Source of the DNA: DYGX01 sp035325905
GTDB lineage: Bacteria > Chloroflexota > Anaerolineae > Aggregatilineales > Aggregatilineaceae
NCBI GenBank assembly: GCA_035325905.1
Contig: DAOKYY010000003.1
Span: 1-64,000 of the forward strand
Length of the DNA stretch: 64,000 nucleotides
Direction: 5' to 3'
The notes beneath the pieces are model-generated. The model worked only from the letters and a program-made list of their open reading frames with translations, did not search any database and was not told where the DNA came from. The position numbers and the translations under genes are program-made. Of this stretch, positions 18,496 to 27,100 are shown piece by piece; position 1 is the stretch's first letter; every line of letters starts with the position of its first letter.

Positions 18496-19737
18496 TCACC
18501 TGGTCTGGCCGGCGCTTTCAGCGTCCGGCAGAAGCTCGTCGCGCACGTACTCCAGCGCGCGATCGAGCACAGGGTCTTCGCCCGGCTCGACATCCGCCGG
18601 AGGCTCGATTTCCACATCTGGCGCCAGCCCTTCGCCCTGAATCGCACTGTCCGCCGGGGTGAACCACAGCGCGAAGGTGACATGCACCTGCGCCTCGTCG
18701 GCCAGGGTGTGGACGTGCTGGACCGACCCCTTGCCATAGGTGGTCTGGCCGAGCAGCGTGGCGCGGTCGCGGTCGCGCAGCGCCCCTGCGACCACCTCGG
18801 ACGCGCTGGCGCTCCCCGCGTTGACCAGCACGACCAGCGGGATGTCCTCGCCAATATCCCCGTCATCCGAGCGGTAGACGGTCTCGCGCCCGCTGCGCGT
18901 TCGCTGCTGGACGACCACGCCCTCGCCCAGAAACAGGTCGCTGACGCCGACCGCTTGATCCAGCAAGCCGCCGGGGTTATCGCGCAGATCGAGCACAAAC
19001 GCCGCCGCGCCGCGCTCAAGCTGGTCGCGCAGGGCTTCTTCGAGCAGCGCGGTCGCGTTGCTGTTGAAGCTGAACAGCCGCGCGTAGCCGATCTCGCCGA
19101 TCAGCCGCGCGTCCACGGTGGGAAGCTCCACCCGGACACGCGTCAACGTCACCTCAAACAGCCGATTCTCGGACGGTCGGAATACGGTCAGCGTCACGTC
19201 AGTGCCAATCTCGCCGCGCAGCAGCCCGACCGCCTCGCCGACCGACATGCCTTCCAGCGAGCGCCCATCCACCTCGCGGATTTGGTCCTGCGGCAGCAGC
19301 CCGGCCTCTGAAGCGGGAAAGCCGGTGTACGGGCTGATGATGACCAGGTTCCCATCGGCGTTAAGCGCCACGTCCGCGCCGATCCCGCCAAACTCACCGG
19401 CGGTCTGCTGGCGGTCGTACACTGCCTCGGCGGGCGGGACGTAGAATGTATACGGATCGCCGGTCGCGCGCAGCAGGCCCTGGATGGCGCTCTGGATTAG
19501 CGCCTCTTTGGGCGGCGCGCCGTAGTAATACTCGCGGTCGAGAATGTCCCAGCTTTGCCAGAAGGTCTGAAACGCCTCGTCGTTGTGCGGTGAGTCGGTC
19601 GCGCTGGCGAACAGCATCCCGCCGGTGAACGCGACCGCCGCAACCAGCGTCAGCAGCGCGACGCCGCGCGCAATTCCCGCGCGGCGAGCCGGGGGCGAGA
19701 ACGGGGTAGGGGCGCCGCGCGGCACGTCCATGCTCAT
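18496..19737 (-). CDS. S41-family C-terminal processing peptidase (second of tandem pair)
   Basis: Membrane-anchored PDZ protease of the Ctp/Tsp family that trims or degrades extracytoplasmic proteins from the C-terminus. In 413 residues it has an N-terminal membrane anchor (about 20-44), a PDZ domain (about 110-195) and the S41 domain with the catalytic Ser in NAGSASASEVVAGAL and the Lys/Gln pair in YGKGSVQ. It starts 3 bp after the stop of its upstream paralogue; the two share architecture but are well diverged, so the duplication is old. smpB follows 38 bp downstream. Confidence 0.93.
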   Translation of the reverse strand: MSMDVPRGAPTPFSPPARRAGIARGVALLTLVAAVAFTGGMLFASATDSPHNDEAFQTFWQSWDILDREYYYGAPPKEALIQSAIQGLLRATGDPYTFYVPPAEAVYDRQQTAGEFGGIGADVALNADGNLVIISPYTGFPASEAGLLPQDQIREVDGRSLEGMSVGEAVGLLRGEIGTDVTLTVFRPSENRLFEVTLTRVRVELPTVDARLIGEIGYARLFSFNSNATALLEEALRDQLERGAAAFVLDLRDNPGGLLDQAVGVSDLFLGEGVVVQQRTRSGRETVYRSDDGDIGEDIPLVVLVNAGSASASEVVAGALRDRDRATLLGQTTYGKGSVQHVHTLADEAQVHVTFALWFTPADSAIQGEGLAPDVEIEPPADVEPGEDPVLDRALEYVRDELLPDAESAGQTR

Positions 19738-19740
19738 GCC

Positions 19741-20973
19741 CTAGCCATCCTCTCGCGGCGCGGCGGCCTGGGCGCCCACGATCTGGCGCAATTGGCGGAC
19801 GGCCTCGCCTAGCTCGACATCGCGCCCGGATTCGTCCGGTATCATGGCGATGGTCGGCTCCAGCCCGTTGCCTTCGAGCGGCGTCCGGTCGGGCGTGTAC
19901 CATTCCGCCGAGGTGATATGCACCGAGGAGCCATCCGACAGGCGGAAGATCAGCTGCACCGAGCCTTTGCCGTAGGTGCGCTGGCCGACCAGGATGCCGC
20001 GCTCGCGATCGCGGATCGCCCCGGCGACCAGCTCGGCGGCGCTGGCCGTCCCGGCGTCAACCAGCACGACCAGCGGCTGCTCGGTCCATGCCCCGCCGGG
20101 GGTTGCGTTGGTCGCCGTCTCGCCGCCGCGTCGCACCTCGTAGAACACCACGCCGCCGTCGAGAAACTCCGAGGCGACCTGGACCGATTCTTGCAACAGC
20201 CCGCCGCTGTTGCCGCGCAGGTCGAGCACCAGCGCCTCGGCGCCCTGGCTCTTGAGGTCTTCGATCGCGGCGCGCAGCTCGTCCGGCGTGCGGCTGGTGA
20301 AGCGAATGACCTGCGCGTAACCGAAGGTGTCTTCCTCGGCCAGTATACGCCAGACGACCGATGGCACCTGCACCACCTCGAACTCGATGAACACGTCCCG
20401 TGTCTCGGTGGCGTCCGGTTCACGGATCGTGATCGTCACCCCGCGTCCTTCACCGACTTCGCCGCGCAGCATCCCGTCGATCACGTCGATACGCTCGCCG
20501 GGGGCCAGCGGCGCGCCATTGACCGCGATCAGGACTGCGCCGTTCTCTACCCCGGCGCGCGCGGCCGGCCCCTCTGGGAATGGGTAGAGCACGATATCGC
20601 CCTGCTCGTTGCGCTGGACCTGCACGCCGATGCCGCCATATTCTCCGGCCAGCACGTCGGACTCGCTCTGCGCGACCGGGGGATCGATGAAGAACGTGTA
20701 CGGGTCTTTCAGCTCGGAGAGATAGCCGCGCACCGCCGCGTATTCCATCGCCTGATCATCCGGCAGCGGCCGCAGGTAGTTCGTTTCAAGCAGTCCCTTG
20801 ACCTGCGCCAGCAGCGGGAACGCCTCGCCTTCTTCGTCCGCGTTGGCGGCGACCGGCATCCACGCGCGCAGCAGGAACCCGGCGACGAAGACGCCGCTCA
20901 GCACCAGCCCGGCCAGCATCCCTCGCGCGGTAGCGCGGGCCAGCCGCGATCTACGACTGCGGTTTGCGCCCAT
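19741..20973 (-). CDS. S41-family C-terminal processing peptidase (first of tandem pair)
   Basis: Paralogue of the next gene and first of the operon. The 410-residue protein has an N-terminal anchor (about residues 15-37), a PDZ domain with GGIGVQVQRN and an S41 domain. Its catalytic region reads DAGTASAAELVAGAI, keeping the nucleophile Ser but with Thr and Ala at flanking positions that are Ser in the paralogue; the Lys/Gln pair YGKGSVQ is intact. It should therefore be active, perhaps with different specificity. A TAGAAT -10-like element lies at 21009-21014 on this strand, between this gene and the divergent kinase gene. Confidence 0.93.
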   Translation of the reverse strand: MGANRSRRSRLARATARGMLAGLVLSGVFVAGFLLRAWMPVAANADEEGEAFPLLAQVKGLLETNYLRPLPDDQAMEYAAVRGYLSELKDPYTFFIDPPVAQSESDVLAGEYGGIGVQVQRNEQGDIVLYPFPEGPAARAGVENGAVLIAVNGAPLAPGERIDVIDGMLRGEVGEGRGVTITIREPDATETRDVFIEFEVVQVPSVVWRILAEEDTFGYAQVIRFTSRTPDELRAAIEDLKSQGAEALVLDLRGNSGGLLQESVQVASEFLDGGVVFYEVRRGGETATNATPGGAWTEQPLVVLVDAGTASAAELVAGAIRDRERGILVGQRTYGKGSVQLIFRLSDGSSVHITSAEWYTPDRTPLEGNGLEPTIAMIPDESGRDVELGEAVRQLRQIVGAQAAAPREDG

Positions 20974-21120
20974 TCAGCGTATCCTTCGTGTGTTTGCGAC
21001 GAATGCGCATTCTAGCACATCCCACACCAGAATTTTAGCGTCTTTAGTTTCGCGAACCCCGATCTCAGTTTATGATTCCAGTTGTAGAGTCGCCGTATTG
21101 GGGTCGCAGGGGGCGTCAGG

Positions 21121-22746
21121 ATGGCCGAGCGCAAGCCTTTGGTGCTGATCGCGGACGACGAGCAAAACGCGGTTGTGCTGCTGACGCGCATCTTCGAGCG
21201 CGACGGCTTCGTCGTCGAGAACGCGCGCGACGGGGAGATCGCGCTGGAAAAAGCGCGCCGCCTGCGGCCTGATCTCATCCTGATGGATGTGCAAATGCCG
21301 AAAGTCAACGGGTTCGAGGTGACGCGGCAACTGCGCGAGGACCCGGCGACGGCGCGCATCCCGGTGATCTTCGTCACCGCCGCCGCGCGCGAGCCTTCCG
21401 ACGTGGCGCATGGCCTGAAGCTCGGCGCCGACGACTACATCCGCAAGCCGTACAACTATCACGAGCTGCTGGCGCGGGCGCAGAGCAAGATGCGGGCGCG
21501 CCAGCTTGAGGACCGGCTTCAGCGCCGCAGCGAGGAGCTTGAGGCGCTGGTTCGCATTGGGGGCGTGCTGAACCAGCAGCTTGAGCTGGAAGACCTGGCG
21601 ACGCTGATTCTACAGATTGCCAGCCAGGAGTTTCACGCCGCGTTCGCCGAGCTGGTGCTGTTCGACCCGCAGGGCGCGCCTATTCTGTTGTGCAACAGCC
21701 GGCAGGGAATGGTCGATCCCGACGAGGCGCTGGCGATGCTGGACGATCCCGGATCGCTCGTCGCGCAGGTATACCGCTCCGGCGAGCCGCTGCTGATTCC
21801 GGGTCCCGGCGCGCCTAACCGCGACGGCCTCTCGCCGGCGATGGCCGCGCCGCTCAAACATCACGGCAAGCTGCTTGGCACGCTGAGCGTCGGCCTGGAA
21901 TCGGAGCGCCGGTTGAGCGAGTCCGACCTGCGGATGCTGCGCTCGATGGGCGAGCAGGCGGCGCTGGCCGTCCGTAACGCGCAGCTTTACGCCGAGCTAC
22001 AGAGCTACGCGCAGACGCTTGAGGACAAGGTCGAGCGCCGGTCGCAGGAGCTACAGGCGGCGCAGGCGGAGCTGATCCGCGCCGAGAAGCTCGCGGCGCT
22101 GGGGCGGATGGCGGCAGGGATCGCGCACGAGGTCAACAACCCGCTGCAACCCATTCTGAACTGCCTCGAAGTGGCGATCGAGGATACCGAGAACGGGACC
22201 CAGCCCGACCCGGAGATTCTGCGGGTGGCCGAGAACGAAGTGCAGCGCATCAAGTCGATCGTGTCGCGCCTGCTCGATTTTGCGCGGCCCGGCAACACCG
22301 ACCAGTCATTGGTCGATCTGCCGGCGCTGGTCGGTGAGGTTCTGCTGTTGACGTCCAAGCAACTGGAGCGCGCCGGGGTTCGCATCGCGCAACGGTTGTA
22401 CGCAGCGCCGATGATCCCCGGCAGCCCAACGCAGCTCAAGCAGGTGCTGCTCAACCTTGTGCTGAACGCGATGGAAGCCATGCCGGACGGAGGCGATCTT
22501 GAGGTGATGCTTTACGCGGAAAACGGCGGCGCGGTGATCAGCGTGCGCGATACGGGGATCGGGATGGACGCTGAGACGGTCGCGCAGATCTTCGACCCGT
22601 TCTATTCGACCAAAGGGGAAGGGACCGGCCTGGGGCTGGCCGTGACCTACGGCATCGTCGAAGGGCACGGCGGCACGATTCAGGTCGAGAGCCAGCCGGG
22701 CCAGGGCGCACGCTTCACGATCTGGCTGCCCGGCGCGAGCAGCTAG
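21121..22746 (+). CDS. Hybrid sensor kinase: receiver-GAF-histidine kinase
   Basis: Soluble signalling protein of 541 residues. An N-terminal receiver domain (about 1-120; phospho-acceptor D56 in LMDVQMP, conserved Lys in IRKPY) is followed by a GAF domain (about 145-290), a coiled coil (about 292-325), a HisKA domain with H336 in AHEVNNPLQ, and an HATPase domain with the N-box LNLVLNAMEAM and G-boxes DTGIGM and GTGLGLAV. There is no transmembrane segment, so the input is internal or comes from another kinase phosphorylating the receiver. The NtrB-like HEVNNPL motif places it in that kinase subgroup. A TATGAT hexamer at 21071-21076 may be its -10. No partner regulator is adjacent. Confidence 0.93.
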   Translation: MAERKPLVLIADDEQNAVVLLTRIFERDGFVVENARDGEIALEKARRLRPDLILMDVQMPKVNGFEVTRQLREDPATARIPVIFVTAAAREPSDVAHGLKLGADDYIRKPYNYHELLARAQSKMRARQLEDRLQRRSEELEALVRIGGVLNQQLELEDLATLILQIASQEFHAAFAELVLFDPQGAPILLCNSRQGMVDPDEALAMLDDPGSLVAQVYRSGEPLLIPGPGAPNRDGLSPAMAAPLKHHGKLLGTLSVGLESERRLSESDLRMLRSMGEQAALAVRNAQLYAELQSYAQTLEDKVERRSQELQAAQAELIRAEKLAALGRMAAGIAHEVNNPLQPILNCLEVAIEDTENGTQPDPEILRVAENEVQRIKSIVSRLLDFARPGNTDQSLVDLPALVGEVLLLTSKQLERAGVRIAQRLYAAPMIPGSPTQLKQVLLNLVLNAMEAMPDGGDLEVMLYAENGGAVISVRDTGIGMDAETVAQIFDPFYSTKGEGTGLGLAVTYGIVEGHGGTIQVESQPGQGARFTIWLPGASS

Positions 22747-22774
22747 CCGCGCCGGGCGGTCGCTCGACCGTCGA

Positions 22775-23926
22775 TCAGTCCCAGCGCGACTGGAACTCCG
22801 GCCAGCGCGGGTCGCCCGGCTGGAGTCCAGCGTAATTCGCAGCGTCGCTGACCGGCGCGGCGGCGCGATAGAGCGTGTCCGCCGGGTCGCTGTCGCAGCG
22901 CGTGATGTTGACCCCGACGGCGCGAACGGCTTCCTGCCCTTGCAGCCCCACCGCTTGCTGCGCCGCGATCTGCATCATCTGCTCGATCAGTTGCGGCAGC
23001 GCGGGGGTAGGGCGCGCGCACGCCTGGACAAAGAGCGCCGGGCCGTGGGTGCTGTTCGCGAGGACGATCTGCGGGGTTCTCGCTTCCGCTGGCAGAGCCG
23101 CGACCTGAAGCTGATCGGTCGCCGCCTGGATCACTGCCGCCTGGTCAACGCCCAGGTCCACCGCGCTCAGACCGGCGAGGTCCTTCGCTTTCGGCTCCAG
23201 CGCGGGCAGCAGCGCCCAGACCAGCGCGACAACCATCACGGCGACCAGGAGCAAGCCCACCAGCGCGCCCAGGATGCGACTGCCGCGCCCCTGCTGGCGC
23301 GCCGCCCGTTCTTCGGCGGCGGCCCGCGCTTCGGCGTCGAACGGCTCTGGCTCCTCAAACGTGACGACGCGGGCTGGCTCGCGCCGCTCAGGCGCAACCG
23401 GGGTCTCGGCGATGTCCAGCGCGAAGGGGTCTTCGTCCAGCGTGGCGAAGGGGTCTTCGCCCATTTCAAACAGCTCTTCGTCGAGATCAATCTCGTCGAA
23501 GCTGCCCAGCGCGAACGGGTCGTCAAACGCTTCTTCAGAGAACGGTTGCGCGCTGGCGACCGGCTCCGGGAAGGACTCATTCAGCTCGATCCCGAACAAC
23601 TCCTCTTCTTCGGGCAGCTCGACGGCGGCGGGACGTAGTTCCGGGAAGCGATCCAGCTCGTCCGGCGCCGGTGGGAACTGCTCGTTGAGCTTGTCGAGCA
23701 TCTCGCGGGCCTTCGGCGCGTTGGCGTAGCCCGGATCGAGCCGCAGCACCTGGATCAACGCCTCGCGCGCCTCAGCAGGCTCGACCGCCGCGTTCGCCAG
23801 CAACCACCACGCATCCACGTTTTCCGGCTCATTGACGACAATCGGCCGCAACAGCGCCAGCGCCTCGTCGATTTGCTCCTGCTTGATCAGCGCGTAGGCT
23901 CGCCGCAGCTCTTCGTATGTGCTCAT
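22775..23926 (-). CDS. TPR-containing single-pass membrane protein, function unknown
   Basis: The 383-residue protein has two or three N-terminal TPR-like helical pairs (about 1-85), a very acidic disordered middle (about 95-205, rich in Glu, Asp and Phe), one membrane helix (about 219-240, RILGALVGLLLVAVMVVAL) and a C-terminal domain of about 140 residues outside. The TPR part would be cytoplasmic. A promoter (TTTGCG, 17-bp gap, TATAAT) lies at 24008-24036 on this strand. It converges with the hybrid kinase gene. Coding and topology are well supported; function is not. Confidence 0.8.
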   Translation of the reverse strand: MSTYEELRRAYALIKQEQIDEALALLRPIVVNEPENVDAWWLLANAAVEPAEAREALIQVLRLDPGYANAPKAREMLDKLNEQFPPAPDELDRFPELRPAAVELPEEEELFGIELNESFPEPVASAQPFSEEAFDDPFALGSFDEIDLDEELFEMGEDPFATLDEDPFALDIAETPVAPERREPARVVTFEEPEPFDAEARAAAEERAARQQGRGSRILGALVGLLLVAVMVVALVWALLPALEPKAKDLAGLSAVDLGVDQAAVIQAATDQLQVAALPAEARTPQIVLANSTHGPALFVQACARPTPALPQLIEQMMQIAAQQAVGLQGQEAVRAVGVNITRCDSDPADTLYRAAAPVSDAANYAGLQPGDPRWPEFQSRWD

Positions 23927-24007
23927 CGTGCCCCTCCGTCGGACGCCGGTTCCGCCGCGTGTCTGTTTTCGTGTCGTCTTTATGGTTCCTGCATAATCAA
24001 TACCTGC

Positions 24008-24036
24008 ATTATAGCCGGACCGGACCGGCCCGCAAA
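24008..24036 (-). promoter_or_regulatory. Promoter of the TPR membrane protein gene
   Basis: Minus strand: -35-like TTTGCG (24036-24031), 17-bp spacer, perfect TATAAT (24013-24008). The start codon is at 23926. Confidence 0.5.
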
Positions 24037-24067
24037 CAGCCCCGGTCGCTAATTCACACGGCTCGAT

Positions 24068-24073
24068 TATAAT
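24068..24073 (+). promoter_or_regulatory. -10 element TATAAT upstream of the giant repeat protein gene
   Basis: Perfect TATAAT without a clear -35. Transcription would begin near 24080, which makes the in-frame ATG at 24085 almost leaderless and favours the downstream ATG at 24163. Confidence 0.45.
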
Positions 24074-24162
24074 GAAGGCCGTAAATGGAGCGCAGCGCGT
24101 TCTGGGCGCTGGCGCTTTGTCTTTGCGCGTGGTGGACTAGCGCATCCCGAATGCGGGGGATT

Positions 24163-27100
24163 ATGCCGATCAAGACGACGCTCAGGCTCTGCGCTCTGCT
24201 GGCGCTGCTCGGCTTGCTGAGTGGCGCGCTGCTGCTGGCGCACCGCGCTGGCGCGCAGGAGCCTCGACTCCAATACGGCGACCGCGTCGAAGATGAGATC
24301 GGCGCGAGCGGCGCCGCGGACGTGTGGCGCTTCAGCGGCGGCGCGGGCGATCGGGTGACGATCCGCGTCGAGCGGCTGGAAGGCGATTTCGCTCCGGGGC
24401 TGACGGTTCGCGATCCGCAGGGCGTGGCGCTGCTCGACGTGACGTGGCCGGAGTCCGACGCGCCGGTCTCCGAGGCGACCCTGCGCCTGGCCGACGGCGG
24501 CGCGCACGAGATCGAGATCCGGGCGCAGCCGGGTGGGGCGGGGCGCTACGCGCTGATCCTGATCCTGGCCCAGACAGGCTCGGCAGCCGGGCGGCAGGAT
24601 GTCGCGCTGAGTTACGGCCAGTCCGTCGCGGGCAGCCTGAGCGAAGCGTCACCCCAGGCCGCGTGGTCCTTCCGGGGCGAGCCGGGCGACGTCGTCGACG
24701 TTGCGCTTGCGCCGGAGGATGGCGCTTTCCAGCCCTGGGTGACGCTCGTCAGCCCGACCGGCAGTGCGGTCGCCGCGGGCCGTGCGCTGTCCGCTGTGCG
24801 GCTGCCGATGGGCGGCATTTACACGATCGACGTGCGGGCGGCGGAGTCCGCCGCCGGGACGTACCGGCTTGATCTGCGGCTACGTAGCTCGCCGGCGATT
24901 GATACCAGTTTCGTTGTCGCGCCGCTGGAGCCGGGCGTTCCGGCGCGCGGGCGGCTGACGGTGGATGCGCCCACTGCCCGTTATCGTATCAGCGGAGACG
25001 CGACGCAGGCTTTGTCGCTCGACCTGTCCGATCCGCAGGCGCGCGTCGCCGTCGCCGTGCTGACTGAGAACCGCGCGCTGCTGGACTCCTTCGCGGCGAT
25101 TGGGCAGGTGCGCGCCGCGCTCGCGCCGGTCGGGCAGGGCGCCCTCTGGCTCGAAATCTCGTCTGCGGATGTCGCGCCGGATCGGCCGCTCGATTTTGAA
25201 GTGCGGGCCAGCCCGCTGCGTATGGCGCGCCGCGACGCCCGCGCGCTCGGCTTTGACCGCGCGCGGCGTGTTGAGCCAGCGCCCGATCCCGACGCCTGGT
25301 TCTTCGACGCGCGGGCCGGCGATCACATTGCGCTGTCGCTGCGCCCGGACGTGCTGTCGCCCGACGGGGTCGTGCAGCTTTACAGCCCGGCAGGAAATCT
25401 GCTGCTCCAGCGCCGGGTCGATTCGGGCTTGGCTCAGCCGCTGCTGCTGGAACAGACGGGGGTCTACGAGCTGCTGATCCGCACGATTGGCAGCGAGCCG
25501 TACACCCTCGGGCTGATGCGGGTGGGCGCGGGCGGCATCCCCTTCGACCTGATCGTGGATCGGACGCTGCGCGGCCCGCTGCCCGCCACACCCGGACCGG
25601 AAGTGACCGGCGAGGTGGGCGCGCGCCAGGGCGAAGTCTGGACACTCGACATCGCTGAGCCGGGCGCGTGGACCTTTGAGCTTTTTGCGCCGCCAGAGTC
25701 CGCGCCGCTCGGTTTGCGGATTGAGGCGCCGGACGGAGCGGCGCTCGCCGAGCGATTGACCTTGCCGGTCAGCGGGCGCGCCGTCGCCGATCTGCGCTTC
25801 GCCGTGCCTGGCCGGTACCAGATTGTCGCGCTCAACCCGGCGGCTGAAGGGTCCGCGTCGTACATGCTGCGCGCGGTTCCGGCGGGAGGAGGCGTTTTGC
25901 AGCCGGGAAGCCCGGTGCGCGGCGTGCTGATCGATACGCAGCCTGAGCACCGCTGGACCTTTGACCTCACCGCTCCGGCGGTCGTCCAGGTCAGCCTGAG
26001 CGCCGCCGCGGGTGGCTCGCCGCCGGAGCTTGCGCTCGTCGCGCCGGATGGCCTGGTGGCGCCGTTGCTCCCTCTGGTTGGAGCGAGCGCGGCGCAGCCG
26101 GGGACCACCTTCGCGTCCGTCGGGGAAAGCGGCGAATATAGGCTGGTGGTCCGCGACATTGGGACCGCTACGCACACCCCCTACCAGCTCACTGTCACGA
26201 CAAGTTCCGCGCCGGGTAGCGACACCCCGGCGATTTCCCCTGCCGCCCGCGAGCGCCTGATCGCCACGCCGCGCCCACCGCTGGAGCCGCTGGCGGTGAA
26301 CCCGCGCGAGCAAATCCTGCCCGCGACCCGCCCCGGCCTTGACGTTCTGGCGAGCGCGCAGCCGGTGGCAATCGGCTCCACCGTGCGCGGGACGATTCCG
26401 CCGGGTGCGCAGTACCAGGTCTGGCGATTCCAGGCGCAGAGCGGCCAGCTGGTCGGGCTGACGGCGGCTGGCCTGGGCGACCGGCCCGCGCCGGACCTGA
26501 CGCTGCTCGACGAGCAGGGGGCGATCCTGGCGCGCCGCTTCTCTCCGGCGCGGTCGCTCAACACGTTGCTACACCAATTCACGTCGACCGGGCGGGCGTA
26601 CATCGTGGCACGCTACGCATCCGGCGAGCGTTACCTGCTGCGGATCGAGGATCGTGGCGCGCTTGACCGGAGCGCGCGCGGTGTGCTGCCGGGACAGGTG
26701 ATCGCGCCCGGCGAGACGCTGCGCGGCGAGCTGCTTGAGCCGGGAACTCCCGCGCATGTGTATTTCTACGCCCATGCTGGCGACGCGATCCGCGCCCAGG
26801 TCACGCGTCCGGCTGGCGCAGTCGCCCTGGTGCTGGAAACGGCTGGCGGCGGCGCGCTGGCGACCGGCGCAAGTGACGCGCCCGATTCTGCCAGCGTCGC
26901 GCTGGATTTCCGGATCGGCAACGATGGCCTGTACCGGCTGGTCGTCCAGCCGGGCGACGGGGTATTCGTGCCCGGCGAGTATGCGCTGCACCTGGCGCTT
27001 CGCTCTGGCACCGCGAATACACGCGACGGCGGGCGGCTGGAAGACGAGGTCTTCGGCGCGCTCGGCGACGGAAACTCAGCAGATACCTGGTTGTTTGCGG

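Noticed and set aside
22757..22770. Terminator between the hybrid kinase and TPR genes
   Set aside because: CGGTCG-CT-CGACCG is a dyad with a two-base loop and no T-run; too tight and weak to call.
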